From Locusta migratoria (Eukaryota > Arthropoda > Insecta > Orthoptera > Acrididae), in NCBI GenBank assembly GCA_026315105.1, contig CM048744.1, positions 971,516,221 through 971,580,220 of the forward strand: DNA of 64,000 nt, written 5' to 3'. The position numbers and the translations under genes are program-made. The notes beneath the pieces were generated by a model. It was given only the letters and a program-made list of their open reading frames with translations. It was not told the DNA's origin and ran no database searches. Position 1 is the first letter of the stretch; the number at the start of each line of letters is the position of its first letter. Of the stretch, positions 45,504 through 55,690 are shown piece after piece.

Positions 45504-45907
45504 GTGTGAAAGTTCCTGTGGTAGGCTTTCTGCATCGGAAACTTCATAAGCTCTGCGTACCAGAGTCTTAAGGACGCCACTCGTTGGTGTGGTGGGTGGC
45601 AGCTTCTTGCATTGAGGTACAGATCTGTATGTGTGGGCTTCCGATGAACACTATGTCCCAGGGTACCATCCTGTTTCTTGTACACCATGACATCCAGGAA
45701 CGGAAGCTTCCCATCGCTTTCAACCTCCATGGTGAATTTGATATTGGGATGGAGACAGTTGAAGTGGTCAAGAAATCGATTCAGAGAATCTCGTCCATGG
45801 GGCCACACAAAGAATGTGTCATCAACATATCTCCAGAAACACTTTGGTTGCAGAGCCGAAGTCCTCAGTGCCATATCCTCAAAATCCTCCATAAACATCA
45901 CCCGTAG
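44760..45907 (-). mobile_element. Penelope-like element, 5'-truncated: end of reverse transcriptase and GIY-YIG nuclease
   Basis: 45901-45500 encodes FWRYVDDTFFVWPHGRDSLN, HPNIKFTMEVESDGKLPFLD and HRKPTHTDLYLNA, the YVDD palm and thumb of Penelope-like reverse transcriptases. 45503-44760 adds the GIY-YIG domain. The element starts abruptly near 45907, lacking the first part of the reverse transcriptase. A frameshift or overlap near 45500 separates the two domains. Confidence 0.9.
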
Positions 45908-46136
45908 TTGCCAATTTGCTTATGGAGGATTCTGAGGATACTTCTTTGAAATTTATAGCAGAGTCTACCAGAAAACCCAAATATAAAAAGAAAAAAATAT
46001 TTGCTTCCAAGCAGCCTTGAACCAGCACCGTGGGAAAACTTCCACTTGATCGTCCATGACTTTGCTGACTACTCTACGGCCACAAACATATCCAATTGTT
46101 ATTAATGAAGGTATTACACGTGTTGTATACATTCCT

Positions 46137-46140
<4 letters not shown>

Positions 46141-46187
<47 letters not shown>
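46141..46187. repeat. (TA)n microsatellite
   Basis: Uninterrupted TA tract of 47 bases. Confidence 0.95.
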
Positions 46188-46189
<2 letters not shown>

Positions 46190-46218
46190 TTGCTGACATG
46201 CAGTTACAACAAATGATG

Positions 46219-46917
46219 TGAAATATTCTATCATCTCTCGGGAGTGCACCCGGGACAGCGACAATTCTTCGTCCGCTATTTCGGCTGCAAACCTTACAGC
46301 CATCTTCAAGGCGAGTCCAAGACAGTTCTCAGCGTCTGTGCGTGCCTATTTATACGGCAAATCACGTGATTCAAAACTACTGAGGATTAGATTGCGCATG
46401 CTCGAAGATATCACATTCGTAACTGCTGCGCTAGTCATAGATGAATATATACTTCAAAGATAAACATTTGAGAGCTGAGTGCAAACATAAACAGAGCTGT
46501 TACGTATCCACAGTGCTTACAAATGAATAATTAATCATTAAAAGTGAAGACGCAGATATTCTTTCAGAACGAAGGCGTGATATAAGTGGCTTCCATGCAT
46601 TGTCAAGATGAAATCCATCGTCACGATTTAAGAGGTTGTGCTCCAGTTGTATATGTACAGCTTCCTTTACAACTGAGTCCCAGAAAATATGACTAGCGCA
46701 GCAGTTACGAATGTGATATCTTCGAGCATGCGCAGTATAATCCTCAGTAGCTTTGAATAACGTGATTTGGCGTATAAATAGGAACGCGCAAAGGCTGAGA
46801 ACTCAGTCTTGGACTCGCCTTGAAGACGGCTGTAAGGTTTGCAGCCGAAATATCGGACAAAAATTTGTCGCTCTCCCGGGTGCACTCCCGAAAGATGATA
46901 GAATATTATGTCCGCCG
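46219..46917 (-). mobile_element. Second Penelope-like fragment with inverted terminal repeats
   Basis: 46219-46440 and 46688-46917 are reverse complements of each other with about 10-15% differences (TTCGGCTGCAAACCTTACAG at left, CTGTAAGGTTTGCAGCCGAA at right). Between them the minus strand 46687-46500 encodes FWDSVVKEAVHIQLEHNLLN, RDDGFHLDNAWKPLISRLRS and a TAA stop: the C-terminus of a Penelope GIY-YIG nuclease. The right repeat abuts the coding fragment head-on. Confidence 0.85.
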
Positions 46918-47329
46918 GGAAAACTTCAAGAATCACAAAAATGAAGATGAATTCCTGTTGATCGATCTTAAGCTCGCTTTGCCTTGAAACGGCAGATTAC
47001 TGTAATACGGAAGTTTTTTAACCACATATAAGACGTTTCCAGTTATTTATTCCGACAAATAGTACCTCTAATTACCGGTTTTCAAGAGATTCTCAGTTTA
47101 CTCAGTTACTTTGACTTGCTTTGAAACGTCATACATTCATAATACCGAAGTTATATACATAAAAACCATGAAATATGACGGCCAATATGGGGTCTTCATA
47201 TCTCTCTACCGAAAAGAGCTGTCCCCTTTCCGGATAGCCACGTGGTGTGATATCGGTGACGTTGTCCCTCCTTATTCGTGATTGTTGAGACGCACGTTGA
47301 CACTATCTGGCAAGCTTGATAGTGCCCGA

Positions 47330-47573
47330 CACGTTGGGAAAGCCTCGCCTAGGTGCGGTTCGCACGCTGTGACGTCAGAAACGCGCCACGTTGGCCACAC
47401 TCGTTCAGATACACGTTCTGTGAGCCGACGGCTTTACGTGACGTGACGACGTGCGCGCCGCGGCCTCTTCCTCGTCGGCCTGTTGTCGCGCAGCCGCGCC
47501 GCCGGCCAGGGCGGCGCTGCAGTAGACAACAATTGCCGGTCGGCAGTGTGGCGGCGGCAGCGAAGGCGGCAGC
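47330..47573 (+). promoter_or_regulatory. CpG-rich candidate promoter and 5' UTR
   Basis: The surrounding 40 kb is AT-rich, but 47330-47640 is strongly GC- and CpG-rich and carries no transposon signature. It contains a perfect TGACGTCA (CRE/ATF-type site) at 47370-47377 and several ACGTGACG-like repeats near 47436. It sits directly upstream of a good ATG. Promoter function is inferred from composition and position. Confidence 0.45.
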
Positions 47574-47620
47574 ATGCGGCGCGACGGCCCGGGCAGCGCC
47601 CTGTGTGCGCTGGCAATAGC
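47574..47620 (+). CDS. Candidate first coding exon of an unidentified secreted or membrane protein
   Basis: ATG at 47574 in context GGCAGCATGC, reading MRRDGPGSALCALAI plus two bases, then a strong GTGAGT donor at 47621. The short basic start followed by an Ala/Leu-rich stretch looks like the beginning of a signal peptide. The rest of the gene would lie beyond a long intron. I found no exon in 47.6-64 kb that clearly continues it. It could also be a chance ATG in GC-rich 5' UTR. Confidence 0.45.
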
Positions 47621-47639
47621 GTGAGTGCGATCAGCATAC

Positions 47640-50010
47640 GTCTGCACCGTAGCAGTCGGCTAGCCCCATACACCAAACATTACACACACCGCGCGTGTCA
47701 CAGACATACATTACCAAGCACCTACCACGCCGTAGCGGAGAAGCGAGGCGACTGTCCCCGAAATGAAGCGGCTGATCGCCATTTGCAGGGAAGAATCCTA
47801 GTACTGGGGTTGTGATTTGAAGTGTATGAGACGCGACAAGAGCAAAATAAAGCGCAAAATAAACTAATGGTTGTTAAAAATTTACTGATTACTGCAGTCT
47901 GTTTAAAAACTATTCTTAATACTAATTTTCGAAATAACGTCTACATAAAGACACGAAATTTCAGAATGTAAGGCTCTTTTCTGATAAGGTGGGGCGACTT
48001 TTCAGCGAGATATTTTCATAAGATGATTCTATGAAACTTATAAAGTAGCAGAGAGTGAGATTATTATTTAATCCGCGTAATTTTCTCTCAGGCCCTGTTT
48101 ACTTTTTGCAGACTACTCTGCACGTTTTGCACGATTATTTTTGTACATCACATTTTTGTCTACATTTCTTTCCATATTACATATAATTTTTCTTTCAACT
48201 TCCTCGAATTTACGTATGAATAATTGTAATAACTCATAAAATTTTAAATACGCATTTCATCCGCATATTACTTTTTACCAGAGATAGTACTTCTCAGAGT
48301 GGTTGAGTGTGCAACATTCGTTCAAATAATGACCATTTACGAAGTACAATCACCACCTGTTAAGTGCATAAAAACAATTATTCGCCCTACTTCTGCCTCA
48401 TACGTATATGTGATATATACCTCTTATACGCCTAGTTATTCATGTAGCACCAATTAGTATTTTAGTAATGTATATGTAAATAAAGTATAAGTACTTGACA
48501 TGTACCAAAGTACGTTTCTCAGTTTTTGAGAATCATTTGTAAGAGGAAACCCAAAGAAAAACAAACGGTCATGATTTCTTATTTCTCCATTAAAATACTA
48601 TACGGTATATAAGTAATTACTGGTCTGTGAAATGTAACATTGTTTCAGTCTTCGTCTTTGCTTTCTTTCTCACTGTTACAATTGAAAGCAGCACACGAAC
48701 GAACTATGTTTAAACACGATTGCCCTGCAAATGGCTGTTTCTGTCACGTTCAGTTTGGGGACGCGTCACTAGCGCCAGCAAGCAGTCTAGTTTTTATTTA
48801 ATAAGTCTGTGTACATTACCAGACTGGCAAACTTGCCTCTGTGACTGAAGACTGACACCGCCATCTCGCATTACCTCACGTCAAAAAGAATCCGTAAGGA
48901 ACTGTTATTATCTTCTGACTCGATATGACGTTCTAAGATTTACTAGTTGGTTTCAACATGATTTGCATTTGAGCTAATACTTTCGCAATAGTTGAATTTA
49001 ACACATACGTTATGAGGAGAACGTGTTACGTACGGTTAAATTTTACTTACCGTCCTGTCGGCCTCGCGTGATTATGTTGTTAGTCCTGTGACGTTGGCAT
49101 TAGCCAGTCGCATAACTACGCGAATGTTTTGTAATGAAATCTTCGTTTTAGGAGGACAATTTATTTTATTAAGTGAAGGAAAGAGCAGGAAAGCATTATT
49201 TATTTACTTCACCTATATGAAACACTACTTTCCAAGAATATCAACATTTTAGCGAGGGTTTTCTATCATTGTATTGTTGTTGCCAACATAGTCATACGAA
49301 ACCGCTGGGACGGTAGGTAAAATTTTATCGCTATGTACCGTTAAAGCAGACTGCAGTTATCTGAAAAGCACTCAGAAGAATAAAGATACGTATCATCCAC
49401 GACAAACAGCACATTTATAACGGTCATACTATTAAAAGAAAAGCCGAAGTTGATCGAAACTAGCAAGAGATTACTAAAACAGGAAACGTACGCCACTCAG
49501 TGTACCGTATGTATCAAAGCAGAATGTAGATTTCGTAAGAACTCTCAAAATACTAATCATACGTGTTATCCACGATAAATAATAATCACCATACTACTGA
49601 AAGAAAATCCCAAGTTGAACGAAACTGTTAATAGATTAATAATAGCAGCAAATCAACGTTAACTCATTACGGTAAGTGTCAAAGGTTACTCCAGCCGAAA
49701 AAATTACAGCCATATACCATTTCCCGTATGTCAAAACTCTAAATACAGCGTAGTTACGTCAGTTCATCCGTATTCTTACGACTGTTTTCTGTAACACATG
49801 ACTGTCTACACGTTTATATTATAGAAGTATGGCGGCGAGACTTCACTGACACCAATGATACTGTATACGTGCTGTATACGGCGTTGCCAGTCTAGTAATG
49901 TATGTCTGTGGAGCGTGTTCATATATCTGCCGTATTAAGGTTTGAAACCGACTTCTAAAATTGCCCCGTAACGTCACTGAATTTCCGTAATTATGAACAA
50001 CAGTTTATCT
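47640..50010. other. AT-rich stretch, probable intron
   Basis: No transposon coding sequence or exon recognised. 49050-49330 contains text related to the long interspersed repeat of 38.1-39.3 kb (CGTTTTAGGAGGACAATTTA at 49145). Short repeated phrases such as ACTGAAAGAAAATCCCAAGT resemble AAAAGAAAAGCCGAAGT upstream (49432 and 49596). Confidence 0.4.
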
Positions 50011-50011
50011 T

Positions 50012-50513
50012 AGGTTCGTTCCAGCAGCTGCCAGACGGCTACTTTCAAGCGATAACACACGTGTTACTGCGCATGCGCAGCTACTATGACGTAAAAACCC
50101 TTGCACTGCTGGAACGCTTTTTGCACGGTTTCTGGCTGCAGGCGAAGGTGAGTTTAAAGGCATAATTAAAACACTTTCATTCCTAATAACGAAGAAGTGT
50201 AAACGAGAAATATCTGATCTCTAATGGGATTGCAGTGACTTCGAAATAATCGAAAAACAAGCAACAAACACACATGTATCACGTGATGGCTACCCCCCCA
50301 CTCTATCTCAGACCTTTCTGCGCATGCGCAAATTGGCAGCTTGACCGCGCCAGAAATATTTTTTCGGGTAACGTCTGGCTGCTTGCGGCAACTGCTGGAA
50401 CACCAAACAGCCACACTCCAAGTAGCCAGAAGCGGGAGAAGGCGCTGCTGGAACACAATTTCAGCATTGCGCATGCGCGTCAAACAGTCTGGCAGCTGCT
50501 GGAACGAACCTCT
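50012..50513. mobile_element. About 0.5-kb TIR element (MITE-like)
   Basis: AGGTTCGTTCCAGCAGCTGC at 50012 is mirrored exactly by GCAGCTGCTGGAACGAACCT ending at 50513, with 25 matching bases in all (through CAGAC). Inside, CTGCTGGAAC and GCGCATGCGC recur in both orientations. No coding sequence. The target duplication is unclear. Confidence 0.75.
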
Positions 50514-50613
50514 CAATTACAGGTGAAATCGAGCGTTGATTTTAACAATAAAACTACTTCTCGTGTTCCTTTTATACCGGGTGATCAAAAAGTCAGTATA
50601 AATTTTAAAACTC

Positions 50614-53600
50614 CCATGAACCACAGACATTGCCGAGGTGGGGTGGCTTGCGTGCCTCAACGATACAGATAGCCGTACCGTAGGTGCAACCACAGCGGAG
50701 GGGTATCTGTGGAGAGGCCAGACAAACGTGTGGTTCCTGAAGAGGGGCAGCAGCCTTTTCAGTAGTTACAGGGGCGACAGTCTGGATGATTGACTGAGCT
50801 GGCCTTGTAACATCAGCTAATGTGGCTTTGCCACACAGCTACTGCGAACGGCTGAAAGCAAGGGGAAACTACAGCCGTTACCTTTCCCGAGGACATGCAG
50901 CTCTACTGTATGAACATATGATGATGGCATCCTCTCGGGTAAAATATTCCGGAGGTAAAATAGTCCCCCATTCGGATCTCCGGGCGGGGACTACTCAGGA
51001 GGATGTGATCATCAGGAAAGACAATACTGGCATTCTACGGGTCGGAGCGTGGAATGTTAGATCCCTTAATAGAGTAGGAAAATTAGAAAATTTAAAAAGG
51101 GAAATGGATAGGTTGAAGTTAGATATAGTGGGGATTAGTGAAGTTCGGTGGCAGGATGAACAGGATTTCTGGTCAGGTGAGTACAGGATTATAAATACAA
51201 AATCAGTTGGGGGTATCACAGGAGTAGGCTTGATAATGAATAAGAAAATAGGAATGCGGGTAAACTACTATAACCAGCACAGCGATCGCATTATCATTGT
51301 CAAGATAGATACAAAGCCAACACCGACAACAGTAGTACAGGTTTATATGCCAACTAGCTCTGCCGATGATGAGGAGATCGAAGAAATATATGAGGAGCTA
51401 AAGGAAATTATTCAGACAATTAAGGGAGAGGAAAACTTAATTGTTATGGGAGACTGGAATTCGGTAGTAGGACAAGGAAGGGAAGGGAAGATAGTAGGTG
51501 AATATGGTCTGGGCAAAAGGAATGAAAGAGGAAGCCGCCTGGTAGAGTTTTGCACAGAACATAATTTAGTTATAACAAACACCTGGTTTAAGAATCACAA
51601 AAGAAGGTTGTATACATGGAAGAGACCAGGAGACACCGGGAGATACCAGATAGATTTTATAATGGTAAGACATAGATTTCGGAACCAGGTTTTGAAGTGT
51701 CGGACATACCCAGGGGCAGACATAGACTCTGACCATAACTTGTTGGTTATGAACTGTAGGCTGAAACTGAAGAAACTACAGAAAGGTAGAAAAATAAGGA
51801 GATGGGACCTGGATAAATTGAAGGAACCTGAAGTTCTTAAGAATTTCAGAGGGAGCTTCAGGCAACAATTGACAGAAACAGGGGAAAATAAAACAGTTGA
51901 GGAGGAATGGGTAAAATTGAGAGATGAAATAGTGAAGGTAGCAGAGGATAAAATAGGTAGGAAGGAAAGACCTACAAAAAATCCTTGGATATCACAGGAG
52001 ATACTAAATTTAATCGATGAAAGGAGAAAATATAAAAATGCCTTAAATGAAACAGGCAAAATGGAATACAGACGACTAAGAAATGAGATTGACAGGAAGT
52101 GCAAAATGGCTAAGCAGGAATGGCTAGAAGGCAAATGCAAGGATGTGGAAGAATGTATAAATAGGGGAAAAATAGATACAGTCTACCGGAAAATAAAAGA
52201 AACATTTGGCGATAAGAAAAACAGCTCTATGAATATCAAGGACACTGATGGAAAACCAGTTCTCAGCAAAGAAGGGAAAGCTGAAAGGTGGAAAGAGTAT
52301 ATAGAGGGGCTGTACAAAGGAAATGAACTTCGAGACACTATTGTAGGAAGGGAAGAGGATGTAGATGATGATGACATAGGAGATACTGTACTAAGAGAAG
52401 AATTTGACAGAGCCCTGAAAGACCTAAGCCGAAACAAGGCCCCTGGAATAGATGATATCCCGTCAGAGCTACTGAAGTCTCTAGGAGAACCAGCCATGAC
52501 AAACTTGTTTCACCTGGTGTGTAAGATGTACGAGACAGGTGAAGTACCCTCAGACTTTAAGAAAAATGTTATAATCCCCATTCCAAAGAAAGCGGGTGCA
52601 GACAGGTGTGAAAACTACAGAACCATCAGTTTAATAAGTCATGGTTGCAAAATATTAACACGAATTATATACAGAAGGATGGAAAAGCTGGTAGAAGCCG
52701 ACCTCGGGGAAGATCAGTTTGGGTTCAGGAGAAATGTAGGAACACGGGAGGCAATACTTACTTTACGGCTTATCCTAGAAGATAGATTAAGAAAAGGCAA
52801 ACCTACATTTCTAGCTTTTGTAGATTTGGAGAAGGCTTTTGACAATGTTGATTGGACTAAACTCTTTCAAGTTCTGAAGCAAGCAGGAGTAAAATATAGG
52901 GAGCGTAAGGTTATTTACAACTTGTACAAAAACCAGACAGCGGTTGTCAGAGTTGAAGGACATGAAAGGGATGCAGTGGTTGGAAAGGGAGTAAGACAGG
53001 GTTGTAGCCTTTCCCCAATGTTGTTCAATTTGTACATTGAGCAAGCTATAAAGGAGAGCAAGGAGAAATTTGGAGAAGGAATTAAAGTTCAGGGGGAAGA
53101 ATTAAAAACATTGCGTTTTGCCGACGACATAGTAATTCTGTCAGATACAGCAAAGGACCTGGAAGAGCAATTGAACGGAATGGACAGTGTGCTGAAAGGT
53201 GCATATAAGATGAACATTAACAAGAGTAAAACTAGGGTAATGGAGTGCAGTGTAAGAAAATCAGGTGATGCTGAAGGAATTAGATTAGGTAACGAAACAA
53301 TAAAGGAGGTAGATGAGTTTTGTTACTTGGGCAGTAAAATAACAAATGATGGTCGCAGTACAGAGGATATAAAATGCAGAATGGCAATGGGTAGAAAGGC
53401 GTTTTTGAAAAAGAGAAATTTGTTAACATCGAATATTGATTTAAGCCTAAGGAAGTCCTTTCTGAAGGCATTTGTATGGAGTGTTGCCTTGTATGGGAGT
53501 GAAACATGGACGATAAGCAGTGTGGACAGAAAGAGGATAGAGGCTTTTGAAATGTGGTGCTACAGAAGAATGCTGAAGATTAGGTGGGTGGATCGCGTAA

Positions 53601-53900
53601 CTAATGAGGAGGTACTGAACCGAATTGGGGAGAAAAGAAATTTCTGGCATACCTTGACTAAAAGAAGGGATAGATTGGTGGGACACATTCTTAGACATCA
53701 AGGAATTGTGAATTTAGCGTTGGAGGGAAGTGTGTGGGGAAAAAATCGCAGAGGGAGACCAAGAGACGCGTATAGTAAGCAGATTCAAGTGGATGTAGGT
53801 TGTCGTTCTTATGAGGAGATGAAAAGGCTTGCTCAGGATAGAGTAGGGTGGAGAGCTGCATCAAACCAGTCTCTGGACTGAAGACCACAACAACAACAAC
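50614..53900 (+). mobile_element. Full-length RTE-like LINE inside the mariner terminal repeat
   Basis: Starts CCATGAACC at 50614, directly after the mariner text AAAACTC, has a 208-base leader, one long ORF and a (CAA)n tail at 53888-53901. The leader phrases (GGCTTGCGTGCCTCAACGAT, GGTTCCTGAAGAGGGGCAGC) are those of an abundant grasshopper LINE I recognise. A tail of short tandem repeats and one endonuclease-RT ORF fit the RTE group. No clear target duplication. Confidence 0.9.
50822..53881 (+). CDS. LINE polyprotein: AP-like endonuclease and reverse transcriptase, intact 1019 codons
   Basis: Endonuclease at residues about 70-320: LRVGAWNVRSLNRVG, VGISEVRWQDEQDF, NLIVMGDWNSVVG and GADIDSDHNLLVMN, covering the Asn, Glu, Asp and His sites. 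Reverse transcriptase at about 540-830: APGIDDIPSELLKSL, AFVDLEKAFDNVDW, GVRQGCSLSPMLFNLYIEQ and LRFADDIVILSD (catalytic Asp pair). The C-terminal part has ALYGSETWTISSVDRKRIEA and RRMLKIRWVDRVTNEEV. No stop or frameshift. The first ATG is at 50822; a later Met near residue 33 is an alternative. All catalytic residues I can check are present, so activity is possible but not shown. Confidence 0.93.
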   Translation: MALPHSYCERLKARGNYSRYLSRGHAALLYEHMMMASSRVKYSGGKIVPHSDLRAGTTQEDVIIRKDNTGILRVGAWNVRSLNRVGKLENLKREMDRLKLDIVGISEVRWQDEQDFWSGEYRIINTKSVGGITGVGLIMNKKIGMRVNYYNQHSDRIIIVKIDTKPTPTTVVQVYMPTSSADDEEIEEIYEELKEIIQTIKGEENLIVMGDWNSVVGQGREGKIVGEYGLGKRNERGSRLVEFCTEHNLVITNTWFKNHKRRLYTWKRPGDTGRYQIDFIMVRHRFRNQVLKCRTYPGADIDSDHNLLVMNCRLKLKKLQKGRKIRRWDLDKLKEPEVLKNFRGSFRQQLTETGENKTVEEEWVKLRDEIVKVAEDKIGRKERPTKNPWISQEILNLIDERRKYKNALNETGKMEYRRLRNEIDRKCKMAKQEWLEGKCKDVEECINRGKIDTVYRKIKETFGDKKNSSMNIKDTDGKPVLSKEGKAERWKEYIEGLYKGNELRDTIVGREEDVDDDDIGDTVLREEFDRALKDLSRNKAPGIDDIPSELLKSLGEPAMTNLFHLVCKMYETGEVPSDFKKNVIIPIPKKAGADRCENYRTISLISHGCKILTRIIYRRMEKLVEADLGEDQFGFRRNVGTREAILTLRLILEDRLRKGKPTFLAFVDLEKAFDNVDWTKLFQVLKQAGVKYRERKVIYNLYKNQTAVVRVEGHERDAVVGKGVRQGCSLSPMLFNLYIEQAIKESKEKFGEGIKVQGEELKTLRFADDIVILSDTAKDLEEQLNGMDSVLKGAYKMNINKSKTRVMECSVRKSGDAEGIRLGNETIKEVDEFCYLGSKITNDGRSTEDIKCRMAMGRKAFLKKRNLLTSNIDLSLRKSFLKAFVWSVALYGSETWTISSVDRKRIEAFEMWCYRRMLKIRWVDRVTNEEVLNRIGEKRNFWHTLTKRRDRLVGHILRHQGIVNLALEGSVWGKNRRGRPRDAYSKQIQVDVGCRSYEEMKRLAQDRVGWRAASNQSLD

Positions 53901-53907
53901 AATAAAT

Positions 53908-54113
53908 GCCGGTCGTGGTGGCCGAGGGGACTGAGGCGCTTCAGTCACGGTCTGCACGGCCACTACGGTCGGGGGTTCGAATCCCCCCTCGGGCATGGAT
54001 ATTTGTGCCGTCCTTAGTCTTAGGTAGTTCATAAGTAGTTTATAAGTTTAGGGACTGATGACCCCGTAGTTAAGTCCCATAGACTATACAAACATTTGAA
54101 CATTTTTGAACTT
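53908..54113 (+). mobile_element. Type A SINE beside the LINE tail
   Basis: 7-bp duplication AATAAAT at 53901-53907 and 54114-54120. Head GCCGGTCGTGGTGGCCGAGG, box B GGGTTCGAATCCCC, tail ACAAACATTTGAACATTTTT. Because the mariner text continues AATAAATCACGG, the SINE entered exactly at the LINE/mariner junction. Confidence 0.9.
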
Positions 54114-54146
54114 AATAAATCACGGAATAATGTAGAGAGGTAAAAA

Positions 54147-54458
54147 TTGACACACACGCTTGGAATGACATGGGGTTTTATTAGAAAAAAAAGTATTGCT
54201 AGACGCGTGAAAAATCTCTTGCGCGCGTCGTTTGGTGATGATCGTGTGCTCAGTCCGTGCGATTATTGGCTTTGGGATTACCTGAAGTCGCAAGTGTATC
54301 GTGATCGATCGACATCTTTAGGGATGCTGAAAGACAACATCCGACGCCAATGCCTCACCATAACTCCGGACATGCTATACAATGCTGTTCACAACGTTAT
54401 TCCTCGACTAAAGCTGTTTTTGAGGAATGATGGTGAACATATTGAGCATTTCCTGTAA
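54147..54458 (+). pseudogene. Mariner transposase C-terminal fragment
   Basis: Reads SPCDYWLWDYLKSQVYRDRS, then CLTITPDMLYNAVHNVIPRL and NDGEHIEHFL. SPCDYWLWDYLK is the block with the last catalytic Asp and GEHIEHFL the usual C-terminus. The helix-turn-helix and first two catalytic blocks are absent. Confidence 0.88.
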
Positions 54459-54670
54459 AGATCATCTCTGCTTTGTCTTAATTTGTTATGCTAATCATTG
54501 CTTTTCTGATCAGATGAAGCGTCATCTGTCGGACATTTTTGAACTTTTTTTTTGTTATAATAAAACCCCATGTCATTCCAAGTATGTGTGTCAGTTTTTA
54601 CCTCTCTATCTACATTATTCCGTGATTTATTGAGTTTTCAAATTTATACTGACTTCTTGATCACCCGGTA

Positions 54671-55232
54671 CATGTAGACGTCAAGAGAACGTAATTTTTC
54701 CATATTACTGATGTTAACCCTTTATTTGGCACACACAGAAATCATGAGAAGAAAAAGTATTATGTTACTTAAATTGAATGTGTAGGGCCATGTGGACAGA
54801 TTTATACGATTTTTTTTTTTCAAAAGTAACAGTGCCCAAACATTTCGCATGGTGGTACAGTATCAGTACTACAGTGTTGTTCTTATGACTGTACAAATCA
54901 TTGTATTTTGGATTACTTCATGTGAAACGTGTGAAAACAAGTCGTTTTTGGTGCATGCTTCAGAACAGTCCCACGATTTCCACATTTTACAGTCAAGTAT
55001 CCCTGACGACAAAACTTGAAAATTCCTTTTGGCCAGCAATCTGTCAAGTGACTACATATTGTCATACCTGTCATACCGGTCATCATCGACTGGTACAGGA
55101 GATGCTGTATCGTTCTTCTTGTGGACGTACTGCCCATTTTGTAGTGGTGTACCACGTCTCCTCTTCCGAATAATGTAAGTCCATTTTCAGTCTCCCATAT
55201 AAGAACTCGACAACAATTTGCCATAATAATTA
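54671..55232. other. Stretch without assigned content
   Basis: A 103-codon minus-strand frame (55224-54913) has Cys/His-containing text (DCWPKGIFKFCRQGYLTVKC) but no family I can name with confidence. Possibly a DNA-transposon relic. Confidence 0.25.
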
Positions 55233-55242
55233 AACTTCAAGG

Positions 55243-55446
55243 AGCCGCGATGGAGTAGCCGAGCGGTCTAAGGCGCCTCGCTGTGGTTGCTCGCGGTTGC
55301 TCGCCGTCGGAGGTTCGACTCCTCCCTGGTGCACGGGTGTGTGTTTGTCCTTAGGTTAGTTTAACTTAGTTTAAGTAGTTTGTAAGCTACAGACTGATGA
55401 CCACGCAGTTTGGTCCGATAGATTTACAAACATTTGAACATTTTTG
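55243..55446 (+). mobile_element. Type A2 SINE (Leu/Ser-tRNA-like head)
   Basis: Perfect 10-bp duplication AACTTCAAGG at 55233-55242 and 55447-55456. The head GTAGCCGAGCGGTCTAAGGC is a clear box A of a class II tRNA. Box B is AGGTTCGACTCCTCC. Tail ACAAACATTTGAACATTTTT as in type A. Confidence 0.93.
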
Positions 55447-55560
55447 AACTTCAAGGCTTCCTCTTTCCCTTTTATAAGCAGTTTTCCAAGTATCATGAAA
55501 AATATTGTCACAAAATTGAAACAAACATGTACCTCGGTAATATATGCTTTGAGTGTGCGC

Positions 55561-55690
55561 TAAACATTCAGTTTATTGCTAAACTTTTTGCAAAAGACAA
55601 CGAAACATCACTTTATTGGAGAGCTTAAACATTCAGTTTATTGCTAAACTTTTTGCAAAAGACAACGAAACATCACTTTATTGGAGAGCT
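55561..55690. repeat. Exact 65-bp tandem duplication
   Basis: 55561-55625 and 55626-55690 are identical as read, starting TAAACATTCAGTTTATTGCT and ending TTATTGGAGAGCT. Confidence 0.95.

Larger units (their letters stand above)
50577..54668. mobile_element. Internally deleted mariner-like transposon, interrupted by a LINE and a SINE
   Basis: TA at 50575-50576 and 54669-54670. Ends CCGGGTGATCAAAAAGTCAG (50577) and the reverse complement of 54668-54632 match over about 37 bases with two mismatches. The inverted repeat resumes after the insertions: 54114-54186 (AATAAATCACGGAATAATG) mirrors 54549-54631. Without insertions the element is about 590 bases with inverted ends of roughly 110 bases, around a transposase tail. 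Confidence 0.92.
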
